Shown here piece by piece: positions 1-8,500 of a stretch of 64,000 nt of DNA. The translations under genes and the position numbers were made by a program. The number at the start of each line of letters is the position of its first letter. Positions within the stretch are counted from its first letter, which is position 1. Origin of the DNA: Candidatus Krumholzibacteriia bacterium (GTDB lineage Bacteria; Krumholzibacteriota; Krumholzibacteriia; G020349025); NCBI GenBank assembly GCA_035649275.1, contig DASRJW010000024.1:53638-117637 (forward strand), read 5' to 3'. The notes beneath the pieces were generated by a model. That model searched no databases. It had not been told where the DNA came from and saw only the letters and a list, made by a program, of their open reading frames with translations.

Positions 1-104
1 GCGAACACCGGTTCCAGAGGCGACAGATCCAGCAGACTGCTGGGGATCCAGCGCACGTGCTGCGCTTCCATCGGCCCGTCGTCCAGGCGCTCGTCCTCTA
101 GCAT
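1..104 (-). CDS. Unidentified protein, N-terminal fragment (cut by window edge)
   Basis: The first 34 codons of a gene reading off the left edge. The start is an ATG at 104 preceded on the minus strand by GGAGGCGGAACG, a strong ribosome binding site, which is the main reason to call it. The visible peptide begins MLEDERLDDGPMEAQHV and is acidic, with no signal peptide. Too little is present to assign a family. It diverges from aroA, so the 266 bases between them should hold two promoters, but no convincing -35/-10 pair is visible there. Confidence 0.6.
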   Translation of the reverse strand, partial: MLEDERLDDGPMEAQHVRWIPSSLLDLSPLEPVF

Positions 105-370
105 CGTTCCGCCTCCGTGGCTCGAGTCTCGGGCGCGCAGAGCCGCCGCGAAGAGTTCGACTCATGCAAGGCTGGTTCCAGGACGAGGGGTTTCGAGGCC
201 GGGTGAGGCCAGCGAGTCGGTTCCACCAGCGGGCGCGCTGCGCTAGCCTGGTCCGGACGGCGCGCCGCGAGCGAGCCCGGTCCGGACGCCGCCAGGTCGC
301 GCTGTTGCAGCCGCCACGATCGCGCGCCGCGGCGTGGCCCCGGGGCGTGGATACCTCGAAACGGAGCGAA

Positions 371-1699
371 GTGCCAGAGCCTTCCTCGCGCCTTCGAATT
401 GAGGGCGACGCCTGGATCATCCGCGGCGCCGCCGGCGTGCGTGGATTCCTGGCGCCGCCGGCGGACAAGTCGCTGGCGCATCGCGCCCTGCTGCTCGCAG
501 CGCTGGCGGATTCGCCGAGCACGGTGCGCCACCTCTCCGGTGCGGAAGACGTCGTGCGCACTTTGGAAGCGCTGCACCAGCTCGGAGTCCGCAGCGAGGC
601 CGGGCCGGACGGACTGCGCCTGCGCGGCGTGGGACTGCGCGGGCTGCGTGCACCGCAAGCGCCGATCGACTGCGGCAACTCGGGGACGACGATGCGACTC
701 CTGTGCGGCCTCCTCGCGGCCCAGCCGTTTGCCTCGCAACTCTTCGGCGATGCTTCGCTTTCCCGGCGTCCCATGCAGCGTCTGGCCGCGCCGCTCCGCG
801 CCATGGGGGCGAGGGTCCATTGCCTGGGCGAAGAGGGGCGCCCGCCGCTCCAGATCGAAGCGGCGCCAGAGCTCCGCGGTGGTGTCCACACCATCGCGGT
901 GGACAGCGCCCAGGTGCGGAGCGCCCTGCTCCTCGCCGGCCTTTACGCCCGTGGTCCGACGCGGCTGCGTCCCGCGGGGCAGGCGCGGGATCACCTGGAA
1001 CGCATGCTTCGGGCCCTGGGGGTTCGCCTCGAGGCCGAAGCCGATGGCCTCGTCCTCGAACCAGGGGGCGCATCGTGGTCGGGCTTCGTTTTCGAAGTGC
1101 CCGGGGATCTCTCGGCGGCGGCGTTCTTCGTCGCTGGGGCCATGTCGCCCCGGAGCGGCGAACTGCAGGTCGAGCCTGTAGGGCTCAATCCGGGACGACA
1201 GCGCTATCTCGAACTCTTGCAGGGCGCCGGCGCCCGCCTCGAAACTCGCCCCGGGCCTTCGCGCCTGGGGGAGCCGACCGGAGCCTTCACGGTGCGCGGC
1301 CCCTTGCGTTCCGGCATGGAATTGGGCGGCGCCGACGTGGTGCGCTGCATCGACGAGATCCCGGCCCTCGTCGCTGCTTGCGCCGCCGCCGGCGTGAGCG
1401 CCACCGTGCACGACGCCGGCGAGCTGCGCCGCAAAGAAAGCGACCGCATCGCCGGCCTGGTGCAGCTGCTGCGCGCCTTCGGTGTCGCCGCCGTCGAACG
1501 CCCCGACGGCTTCCACCTCGAGGCCGGTGCTCGTCTACGCCCGGCGCGGGTTTCTTCCCAGAACGACCATCGCCTCGCCATGGCGGCCGCCATCCTGGCG
1601 CTCTCCGCCGACGGCGAGAGTCGCATCGACACCGTCGACTGCGTGCGCACCTCCTACCCAGATTTCGCCACCGATTTCGCCCGTCTCGCCGACGCCTGA
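371..1699 (+). CDS. aroA: 3-phosphoshikimate 1-carboxyvinyltransferase (EPSP synthase)
   Basis: Cytoplasmic enzyme of the shikimate pathway. It condenses shikimate-3-phosphate with phosphoenolpyruvate to give EPSP on the way to chorismate and aromatic amino acids. The family signatures occur in order: DKSLAHRALLLAAL near the N-terminus, GNSGTTMRLL, SRRPMQRL, DSAQVRSALLLAG, the catalytic IDEIP segment, LRRKESDRI and DHRLAMA near the C-terminus. The open frame extends upstream to 164, but that part is arginine-rich without family similarity. GTG at 371 behind GGAG (363-366) gives 442 residues, the usual length. GTG at 347 is an alternative. It stands alone rather than in an aro operon, and the next gene starts 86 bases downstream on the same strand. 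Confidence 0.93.
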   Translation: MPEPSSRLRIEGDAWIIRGAAGVRGFLAPPADKSLAHRALLLAALADSPSTVRHLSGAEDVVRTLEALHQLGVRSEAGPDGLRLRGVGLRGLRAPQAPIDCGNSGTTMRLLCGLLAAQPFASQLFGDASLSRRPMQRLAAPLRAMGARVHCLGEEGRPPLQIEAAPELRGGVHTIAVDSAQVRSALLLAGLYARGPTRLRPAGQARDHLERMLRALGVRLEAEADGLVLEPGGASWSGFVFEVPGDLSAAAFFVAGAMSPRSGELQVEPVGLNPGRQRYLELLQGAGARLETRPGPSRLGEPTGAFTVRGPLRSGMELGGADVVRCIDEIPALVAACAAAGVSATVHDAGELRRKESDRIAGLVQLLRAFGVAAVERPDGFHLEAGARLRPARVSSQNDHRLAMAAAILALSADGESRIDTVDCVRTSYPDFATDFARLADA

Positions 1700-1785
1700 C
1701 CCCGCCTGTGCGGAAGCCTCCCCTCCGGGCATGTGCGTTGCTTCCTCATGTCGGCGAATCCTTGCGCGAGAGGTGGAAGGCAGAG

Positions 1786-2697
1786 ATGGAGCGCCGGCAC
1801 GGCCAGGATGAGCCTCGGGTCTTCGAGGATCACCGTGACAATCTCACCGTGGACGTGCAGAACGTGCTCATGCAGGAACGCGCTTCGCAGTTGCGCAGCG
1901 AAGACAGCCAGGTGGCACTGCTCTGGAACGTCTTCCGCTCGCTGCAGAACCTCGATCCGCGCCTTTGGCTGCCCCGTCTCGTTCTCCAGGCGCTGGGAGC
2001 CAAGAAAAGCAACCCACGCCTGCGCGGACTGCTGGCACCGAGTCAGCTCGTCGAACCTGTCTTCCATTGGTGGCAGCGGTACGACCTGCCCCCGAGCCGG
2101 CACGAGTGGCTCCGCGACCAGACGACCCACGGCAACCTCGACCTCGGCCACTATCCCGCCTGCTACGTGCCGGAAAAGAAGGCCGAGGCGTCGCGGCTGC
2201 TGCAGGAAGGTCTGTTCCTGGAAGAACGGGTCGAGGTCCCCCTGGTCATCGAAACTTCGTCTTTCTGGCTCGGGATCCTGGCCGTCTACAAAGGCAACCT
2301 GCGCCAGCACAGCCGCTTCGATGCCAAGCGCGACGATCTCCTGCGCTTGCTGGACGCTGGGACTCATCAGGCCACGTTGGCAGGGAAGAGATTCCTCGGG
2401 CTCGTCCTCTACACCGATGCCCGCACCTACAACACCGAGACCAAGCGTCTCTTGGATCTCTACCGCAGCCACGGCGACATGCTGGTGTCGCGCTTGCCGC
2501 ACCGCCAGGACTCCGCGGTGATCACCGAAGCGGCCCGGCTCCTCGGCGAATTGCGCTGGCGCGACCTGGGCGGTGTCCTCCTGGACACGAAGGAAGAAGA
2601 GCGCATCGGCCTCTTCGATCTCGCGGTCCTGGACGAGCTGATCAAGTACCTGGCGCGCAAGGACGTCGGCTTCAATCTGCTGCGCCGTCTCAAGTGA
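1786..2697 (+). CDS. Conserved-looking hypothetical protein, 303 aa
   Basis: I do not recognise this family. ATG at 1786 follows GGAAGG with normal spacing. The protein has no signal peptide or clear membrane segment. It is rich in Leu, Arg and Asp/Glu, with helical-looking stretches such as ERASQLRSEDSQVALLWNVF and a C-terminal segment LAVLDELIKYLARKDVG. Aromatic-rich patches (VFHWWQRYDLPPSRHEW, ETSSFWLGILAVYKG) suggest a folded domain. Codon usage matches the neighbours and only one long frame is clean here, so it is very likely a real gene. It sits 86 bases after aroA on the same strand and may be co-transcribed. Any function would be a guess. Confidence 0.75.
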   Translation: MERRHGQDEPRVFEDHRDNLTVDVQNVLMQERASQLRSEDSQVALLWNVFRSLQNLDPRLWLPRLVLQALGAKKSNPRLRGLLAPSQLVEPVFHWWQRYDLPPSRHEWLRDQTTHGNLDLGHYPACYVPEKKAEASRLLQEGLFLEERVEVPLVIETSSFWLGILAVYKGNLRQHSRFDAKRDDLLRLLDAGTHQATLAGKRFLGLVLYTDARTYNTETKRLLDLYRSHGDMLVSRLPHRQDSAVITEAARLLGELRWRDLGGVLLDTKEEERIGLFDLAVLDELIKYLARKDVGFNLLRRLK

Positions 2698-2714
2698 AAA
2701 CCGCCCCGACTGTC

Positions 2715-2784
2715 GCTGCCGTTGAGTTCAGCTGCCGTGGATCCTTCCCCGTCGACCGCTGCCGTGGACCCCTGCTGCCGTTGA
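2715..2784 (+). repeat. Four spaced direct repeats GCTGCCGT(T/G)GA
   Basis: The 11-mer GCTGCCGTTGA or GCTGCCGTGGA occurs at 2715, 2731, 2758 and 2774, that is with 16, 27 and 16 base spacing. The last copy overlaps the -35 hexamer TTGACC of the promoter proposed for the next gene. The regular spacing between two genes suggests a regulator binding array or a short decayed repeat. Confidence 0.5.
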
Positions 2785-2810
2785 CCCCTGGGCGCATCCC
2801 TGACTAGACT
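2781..2810 (+). promoter_or_regulatory. Candidate sigma-70 promoter for the VCBS protein gene
   Basis: TTGACC at 2781-2786 and TAGACT at 2805-2810 are separated by 18 bases, about 30 bases upstream of the TTG start at 2841. The match is fair, and nothing else in this gap fits better. Confidence 0.45.
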
Positions 2811-2840
2811 CGAAAGTCTGCCTTTCCCGGGGAGGGCGGT

Positions 2841-3590
2841 TTGTTCTGGCGTCGACTGGTTTGGCTCGTCCTGCTGGGGTGCCTCACGCCCACGGCGCTC
2901 TATGGCGATTTCCTGACGCCCCGCGCCGCGGACTTCGCGTCCAAGTACCCGCCGTTGACGATGGTGAACGGCCCGCAACGGCGGCTCCTGTTCGGCAGCT
3001 ACCGCGGTACGTTGCAACTGTTCGAGAGCCGCAACGGCAAGCTCGTCGAGGTGAAAACCCGGGAGCTGTGGTCGCCGGTGGTGCGCATCTACGCCGCCGA
3101 CCTGGACGGCGACGGCCAAGATGAAGTGGTGGGATACACGCAGAACGCCCGACTCTTCGTCCTGCGTGGTTCCGATCTGCAGGACATCTGGAACACACCG
3201 GAAAAGCGGTTCAACAGCATCTCTGCCCTCACTCTGGGTGACGTCGACGACGACGGCCAGCTGGAGATCGTCTTCATCGCCGACAACCTCCTGCGCTTCT
3301 ACACGGCGCTGCAGGACGTGGAGGAATGGAAGAGCACGATCACCTTCACCAACGCCACCGAGATCGCCATCGGCGATGTGGACGGCGACGGTGGCCTGGA
3401 CATTGTGCTCAACTCCGGCATCGTGCTCGGCGCCGTCTTCCGCGACGTGAAGTGGACGTACACCACCGGGTTCGGCTCTCGCATCGACCTCTACGACATC
3501 GATTCCGACGGCAAGCTGGAGATCGTGGGCTACGGTGGTGACGGGTTGATGCGAGTCTTCGACGTCGACGAGCGTCGGTTGAAATGGTGA
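2841..3590 (+). CDS. Secreted VCBS/FG-GAP repeat protein
   Basis: A 249-aa exported protein of unknown role. The TTG start is chosen because GGGGAGGGCGGT precedes it and because it gives a clean signal peptide (MFWRRLVWLVLLGCLTPT, cleavage near Ala-Leu-Tyr-Gly). Calcium-binding-type FG-GAP/VCBS motifs recur about every 50 residues: DLDGDGQDEVVG, DVDDDGQLEIVF, DVDGDGGLDIVL and DIDSDGKLEIVG. These normally form blades of a beta-propeller on the cell surface or in the periplasm. Only four repeats are present and the protein stops at RLKW, where a fifth blade would be expected to begin. It may therefore be truncated, though short forms exist. The gene following it is another exported propeller-containing protein. 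Confidence 0.8.
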   Translation: MFWRRLVWLVLLGCLTPTALYGDFLTPRAADFASKYPPLTMVNGPQRRLLFGSYRGTLQLFESRNGKLVEVKTRELWSPVVRIYAADLDGDGQDEVVGYTQNARLFVLRGSDLQDIWNTPEKRFNSISALTLGDVDDDGQLEIVFIADNLLRFYTALQDVEEWKSTITFTNATEIAIGDVDGDGGLDIVLNSGIVLGAVFRDVKWTYTTGFGSRIDLYDIDSDGKLEIVGYGGDGLMRVFDVDERRLKW

Positions 3591-3980
3591 GTACGCCCTC
3601 CCCTGGGTGAGGGGGGTGCCACGGGACGGGATTCGCCGCCGCAAGAGACTTCCGCCGGGACCGTCAGCGCCACCCGCCGCCCCCGCACCCGCTTGTCGGC
3701 GCCCCCACCTACCACGCCGTCGGCGCCTCCCCCGACGCACCACCTGTCGGCGTCGGCCCCCAACCCACCACCGACCGAGCGCTCGTGACGACCGGGGAAA
3801 TTCCAGCAATTGGTTCCGCTGCTTGCACCGGTCTTGCGGAGAAGGTGCCATGGTATCCCGCAGCGGAGCCGGGGCTGGTCCGCAACCGGTTGTAGAAACG
3901 CGCGTTGCGTTGATGGTATACTGAACCGGGTGTCCTTCGTGTCGTGACGCGCCCACCCGGGCGCCTCCACGGAGGACCGC
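3591..3980 (+). other. 390-base gap without a gene; promoter region
   Basis: A cytosine-rich intergenic stretch. Just after the stop codon a weak CCCTC/GAGGG inverted repeat may end the upstream transcript. Between about 3690 and 3770 the sequence is low-complexity, with repeated GTCGGCG words and CCCCCACC-like runs. Small open frames here have poor composition and no ribosome binding site, so I call no gene. Confidence 0.6.
3914..3922 (+). promoter_or_regulatory. Extended -10 promoter for the Omp85-fusion gene
   Basis: TGGTATACT at 3914-3922 is a TGN-extended -10 with a near-consensus TATACT hexamer, 59 bases before the TTG start at 3981. No good -35 lies at 17 bases, as expected for an extended -10 element. 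Confidence 0.55.
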
Positions 3981-6900
3981 TTGCGTTTCCCTCGACACCT
4001 CGGGTTCTTGCTCCTCGGCCTCGTCGCGGTACCGGCGCAGGCGCAGCTGCAGTACTTCGGCAAGAACAAGGTCGAGTACGAGGAGCAGGACTGGCGTGTC
4101 CTGCAGACCCGGCACTTCGACGTGCACTTCTACGCCGGTGAAGCGGCCATGGTGCACGACGCGGCGCGCTTGGCGGAACGGGCCTACACCGAGCTCGCCG
4201 CCGTCCTCGGTCACGAGTTGCCGCGGCGCATTCCCCTCGTCCTCTACGCCTCGCACTCCGACTTCCAGCAGACTCACATCACGCCGTCCATGATCGACGT
4301 CGGCACCGGGGGCATCACCGATCTGGCGCGGCGGCGCGTCTTCCTGCCCTTCAACGGTTCCTGGGGCGACTTCCAGCACGTGCTCACCCACGAGCTCGTG
4401 CATGCCTTCGAGATCGACATTCTTTTCGATTCCACCCAGGGCGATCCGCTGAATCCCTTCGCCTTCGCGCCGCCGCTCTGGGTGATGGAGGGCCTGGCCG
4501 AGTACCTGTCGCGGCCCCAGCAGGACAGCTACACCGCCATGTGGCTGCGCGATGCGGCCCTCTCGGGACGGCTCCTGTCGCTGCCGCAGCTGGAGCAAGT
4601 CCAGGACATCCGTATTTACCGCTTCGGCCAGAGCGTCTTCTCCTACTTCGCCGAGCGTTACGGCAGCCGCCGCATCGGCGACCTGCTGCGTGCGCTCGCC
4701 ACCAGTCGCAGCCTGGAGCGGGCGTTCGAGGATGTCGCCGGCGTCTCGTTGCAGCAGTTCTCCGAGGCGTGGACCACGGCCGTGCGCCGGCGGCACCTGC
4801 CCGAGCTCGGGCAGCACCAGCTGAACCGCGAGTACGCCACCCCGGTGGTCACCCGAGAGAGCGAGAACGCCGGCATGCTCCTCGTGCCGAGCATCTCGCC
4901 GGACGGCCGCTACCTGGCCTACGTGAGCGACGCCGGGCTCACCCGCGACCTCTATGTCCGCGATATGGAGGAAGGGCGCTCGCGCCGGGTCGTGCACGGC
5001 GAGCAGAGCGGAGACTTCGAATCGCTGCGTTTCTTCAACGCCAGCGCCGCCTGGGCGCCCGACGGCAAGACCCTCGCCTTCGTCTCGCAGTCGCGCGGCG
5101 AGGACGCCCTCAATCTCCTCGACGTGCAGCGCCGACGTGTCGTCGCCAAATATCGCTTTGGTCTCGACGAGCTGCAGACTCCGACCTTCTCGCCGGACGG
5201 CGGCGAGCTGGTTTTCGTCGGTCTCGAGGGTGGGCAGAGCGATCTCTATCGCGTCCGCAGGGATGGCACCGATCTGCGCCGGCTCACCGCCGACCGCGCC
5301 GGCGAGCGGGATCCGCAGTGGTCACCGGACGGCCGGAAACTGGTCTACGTCACCGATGACGGTGAGGACGCGGACTTCGAGGCACTGCGCTTCGGCACTT
5401 GGAAGATCGCTCTTCTGGAGCTGGAGAGCGGCAGACGCGAATTGCTACGCCCCTTCAGAACAGGTGCCGCTGCCAGCCCTGTCTGGTCCGGAGACGGCGG
5501 CTCGATCGCCTTCATCGCCGACCCGGACGGCATCCCGAACATCTATGTGCTGCACCTCGCGACGTCGAACGTCTTCCGCCTCACCGACACGGTGACCGGT
5601 GTGGGTGGCGTCTTGCCGGAGAGTCCGGCCCTGTCCTGGGCCCGGGGGAGCGATCGCCTGGTGTTCTCGGCCTTCGGTAACAGCGGCTGGGACATCTTCC
5701 GTATCGACCGCCCGGCCAGCGTCATGCGTCCCCTGGAAGGCGCCATCGCCAACCTCGTCACGAAACACGGTGCGACGGAGGCGGCAGGCCTTGTCGCTCC
5801 CGACTCCATGAGCGCGGTCAGCACAGTGGCGGACTCCGTCGCTCGCGACTCCCTCGCGATGAAGACCGTGTCGGTCGACTCCATCGCGCCGTCCTCGGTT
5901 GCTCGAGACACCATGGCGCCGTCCTCGCTTGCGTGGGACGGTATCGCGCCAGCCTCGGCTGCTCGCGACTCCAGCGCGGCCGCTGGCGCAGCATCGGCGG
6001 CCCTTCACCCCGGCGCCGGCATGACCTCGCCGGCGGCGGCCACGACGCCGCCAGGCGTGCTGCTGCCGGCGCCCGAAGCGATGGATTTCGTCGAGCGCCC
6101 GTACCATGCGCACCTCGCCCCCGATGTCTCGCAGGTAGCAGGGGTCGTGGGAAGCCAGGGCGGTTTCGGCGGTGCCTCGCTCATCCACTTCAGTGACCTC
6201 CTCGGCGATCATTTGCTCAGTGTGGGCTTCGGCATCTATGGCTCGCTCAAGGATTCCGATCTTTCCCTCGAGTATCTGAACCGTTCGGGACGAACGAACT
6301 ACCAGTTCGGCGTTTTCCAGCACCAGCGGCGTTACGGGTTCCTGGCCTCCGCGGTAGCCGGAGTCGAGAAGCAGACGTATCTCGGCGTGCGCGCCGCCGC
6401 GATCCGTCCCTTCGACAAGTTCTCTCGTGTCGAAATGTCGATGCAGCTCGCCGCTGTTCGCGGCCGCTTCTTCTTGGGTGAGACCTTGGGGGATGGGAGC
6501 GTGCAGGAGCTACGCAGCTTCGCGGGCCCCGGGCTCGCCTACGTGGTGGACACGGCGCTCTTCGGTTCCACCGGCCCGATCATGGGGCGTCGCCTGCGCC
6601 TCGGCCTCGAGTCCGGTTTCGGCGAGCTCGACTTCCGCACCCTCGAACTCGACTGGCGGCAGTACTGGAGCTTCGGGGCCAGTTTCACGCTGGCCGCCCG
6701 TGGCTACCTCGCCGGGAGCTGGGGGGCGACGCCGCAGAGTTTCTTCCTGGGTGGAGCGAACACGCTGCGCGGTTACGCCTACGGCGCGCTCGCGGGAACT
6801 CACGCTGGTCTCGCAGGACTGGAGTTCCGCTTCCCACTCCTGCGCTACCTCGCCCTCGGCTGGCCCTTGCCGCTCGAGCTCGGCAACGTGCGCGGCGTTC

Positions 6901-7121
6901 TCTTCGCCGAATCCGGCTCGGCTTGGGACAGCGTGTGGCTTCGCACCAGCCGCGCGGCCGCGGGGATGGACGTGGATCTGGGGCCGCAGGTGGCCTACGG
7001 CTTCGGCACGCGCATCGATTTCGGCGCCTACATTCTTCGCCTCGATTGGGCGCAACTCTACGATCCGCGCACGGGCCACACGCGGCGCGGCTCGAGTGTC
7101 GCTGTCGGCGCGGACTTCTAG
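3981..7121 (+). CDS. Outer-membrane fusion protein: peptidase MA-like, TolB-like propeller, Omp85-type barrel
   Basis: A 1046-aa exported protein. TTG at 3981 follows CGGAGGACCGC. A signal peptide (about 1-21, ending AVPAQA) precedes a gluzincin-like domain with HELVH (His137, Glu138, His141) and EGLAEY (Glu170), the peptidase MA-type zinc site. Residues about 280-600 carry WD40-like/TolB repeats with the recurrent SPDG and APDG turns (SISPDGRYLAY, TFSPDGGELVF, WSPDGRKLVYV). A low-complexity Ser/Ala/Asp linker (about 600-690) joins the last third, which resembles a bacterial surface antigen barrel. It has the GGANTLRGY motif (RG near 930) typical of Omp85 proteins and a C-terminal Phe (VGADF) fitting the BAM signal. 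The likely location is periplasmic N-terminus and outer-membrane C-terminus. The substrate is unknown, and the gene has no operon partner. Confidence 0.85.
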   Translation: MRFPRHLGFLLLGLVAVPAQAQLQYFGKNKVEYEEQDWRVLQTRHFDVHFYAGEAAMVHDAARLAERAYTELAAVLGHELPRRIPLVLYASHSDFQQTHITPSMIDVGTGGITDLARRRVFLPFNGSWGDFQHVLTHELVHAFEIDILFDSTQGDPLNPFAFAPPLWVMEGLAEYLSRPQQDSYTAMWLRDAALSGRLLSLPQLEQVQDIRIYRFGQSVFSYFAERYGSRRIGDLLRALATSRSLERAFEDVAGVSLQQFSEAWTTAVRRRHLPELGQHQLNREYATPVVTRESENAGMLLVPSISPDGRYLAYVSDAGLTRDLYVRDMEEGRSRRVVHGEQSGDFESLRFFNASAAWAPDGKTLAFVSQSRGEDALNLLDVQRRRVVAKYRFGLDELQTPTFSPDGGELVFVGLEGGQSDLYRVRRDGTDLRRLTADRAGERDPQWSPDGRKLVYVTDDGEDADFEALRFGTWKIALLELESGRRELLRPFRTGAAASPVWSGDGGSIAFIADPDGIPNIYVLHLATSNVFRLTDTVTGVGGVLPESPALSWARGSDRLVFSAFGNSGWDIFRIDRPASVMRPLEGAIANLVTKHGATEAAGLVAPDSMSAVSTVADSVARDSLAMKTVSVDSIAPSSVARDTMAPSSLAWDGIAPASAARDSSAAAGAASAALHPGAGMTSPAAATTPPGVLLPAPEAMDFVERPYHAHLAPDVSQVAGVVGSQGGFGGASLIHFSDLLGDHLLSVGFGIYGSLKDSDLSLEYLNRSGRTNYQFGVFQHQRRYGFLASAVAGVEKQTYLGVRAAAIRPFDKFSRVEMSMQLAAVRGRFFLGETLGDGSVQELRSFAGPGLAYVVDTALFGSTGPIMGRRLRLGLESGFGELDFRTLELDWRQYWSFGASFTLAARGYLAGSWGATPQSFFLGGANTLRGYAYGALAGTHAGLAGLEFRFPLLRYLALGWPLPLELGNVRGVLFAESGSAWDSVWLRTSRAAAGMDVDLGPQVAYGFGTRIDFGAYILRLDWAQLYDPRTGHTRRGSSVAVGADF

Positions 7122-7158
7122 CTCTCCCCGAGATCCACGCCAGGCATCCGCACTTCGC

Positions 7159-7984
7159 CTACTCCCGGTACAGTCGCTTCACCACGTCCCAGTGCGTCGA
7201 CTGGACGGCGACCGTCGTCGTACCCGTCGTGAAACGCCAGACCGGACCCGAGACCTTGCCACAATCCTGGTCGGGGCTCGCTACGACTCGCCAGTAATAG
7301 GTGGTTTCCGGCTCCAGGAGTCCGGGAGTGAAAGGCTGGCAATCCTCCAGCGCGAGGCACACCAGCGGCGGGTCCGGGGTGGTCCCGAAGTACACATTGA
7401 CGTACGCCGTGCCGATACCGCAGCAGTAAGATGGCCCCGTCGATCCCCAGGTCAACTGCGGTTCACGGGTTACGTTGACCGCCGCATCCAGCGGAAGTGG
7501 ATCCGAAGGCACCGGGAGCAGCGGACCCGGTGAGGTCGAGCCACCCTGGACCGAGACCGCGGTGAACAACGGCGAGTTGCAGCGGTGGACGACAGGACCA
7601 TCGATCGCCGGATTGCTCGGCGTGTGGTGGCCGGTGACCTGCAAGGCATAGACCGGCGACTGCCCCGGGGGAGCGAGAATCGTCACCGTGTAAAGCAGGA
7701 CGGCGCCGTAGGCGGTGCCCGGGCAATCGCTGAAGCTCATGGCGCACCAATCTCCGAACGGGTCACCGATGGCGATCGCCGCAGGGTTAGGCGTCACCAC
7801 CGGCCGTGGCTCCGGGTGGCAAGCCGGTCACGGAGAATTCCGCCCCCGCGATCGACGGTAGGGTACCCAGTTCGGCAACGATGTAGTTCGTACCCGGGTT
7901 GCTGGTATCCAGATAGCAAGTCCCAGTAGAGATCTCCTTTACTACGCTAATGCGTCGAGGGCTGGCTGGTGGCGCGTACAGGAG
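7159..7984 (-). pseudogene. Frameshifted remnant of a secreted Fn3-like surface protein
   Basis: A 213-codon frame ending at 7159 encodes a Pro/Thr/Gly-rich extracellular-type protein. It has an Fn3-like stretch (PETTYYWRVVASPD, SGPVWRFTTG), paired cysteines and the C-terminus STHWDVVKRLYRE. Upstream of about 7800 the protein-like sequence continues in the neighbouring frame (TCYLDTSNPGTNYIVAEL, then GAEFSVTGLPPG) back to a stop at 7985-7987. The two frames overlap between 7787 and 7827, so a single 1-base insertion or 2-base deletion near there would rejoin them. No signal peptide or start with a ribosome binding site is visible in the upstream frame, so the 5' end also looks lost. Alternatively, GTG at 7800 (GGAG 9 bases upstream) starts a short gene, or the shift is a sequence error. 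It is convergent with the Omp85-fusion gene. Confidence 0.55.
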
Positions 7985-8363
7985 CTACACCCGCCTCAGG
8001 GGCGGCCCCATCAGGGTTGCCCCGACAGGCGGCGGAACCCCGCTCGAATTGCACCCCCGAACCCGCCTCGAATTCGAAACCCCCGATGACTTCGGCAAGC
8101 GCTCGTTCACTTGCTCACGAGCAGCTGGGCATGGCTCCTCGTTCCCAAGCCAACATCCACTCGTCTCATTTCATTGACCGGCACGGATCTTTCTAGTCGA
8201 AACCGCGACAGCACTCGAGGAGCGCGGTGGCGGCGTGTCGGGGAGCCCCTGGCGCATAGGTGCACTGATTGAGTGCAGGCTCCCGAGACAGTGCCCGAAA
8301 CGAGTGCAGGAATTGTCGGCTACTCGGGCCGGCAACCTCTCACTGTTTTCCATCTGCGGAGGC

Positions 8364-8393
8364 GCGTGCCAGAGTTCTCGGCGTTTTCCGCTG
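8364..8393 (+). repeat. Direct repeat copy 1 (30 bp)
   Basis: The unit reads GCGTGCC(A/T)GAG followed by TTCTCGGCGTTTTCCGCTG. It matches the copy at 8450-8479 at 29 of 30 positions, offset 86 bases. Weaker similarity continues about 35 bases upstream of both copies (CTCAC, TCCAT and GAGG words in the same order). Confidence 0.8.
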
Positions 8394-8449
8394 GCTGGTG
8401 TCGAGGAGGGAAGGAGACCGCTCACCATTCTCCATGCCCGAGGGTGAGG

Positions 8450-8479
8450 GCGTGCCTGAGTTCTCGGCGTTTTCCGCTG
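8450..8479 (+). repeat. Direct repeat copy 2 (30 bp)
   Basis: Second copy of the 30-bp unit at 8364-8393, differing only at the eighth base. A period of 86 suggests a tandem duplication of a longer unit that has since diverged outside this core. Confidence 0.8.
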
Positions 8480-8500
8480 CCGGGGGACTCCGAGATAAGC

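Noticed and set aside
3607-3924. A 105-codon plus-strand frame in the 390-base gap
   Set aside because: Arg/Pro-rich from a cytosine-rich low-complexity stretch, with no ribosome binding site, and it runs across the promoter of the next gene.
2460-4997. A minus-strand open frame of 845 codons spanning several plus-strand genes
   Set aside because: It covers three recognisable plus-strand genes and their gaps, and its composition is that of a reverse-complement shadow.
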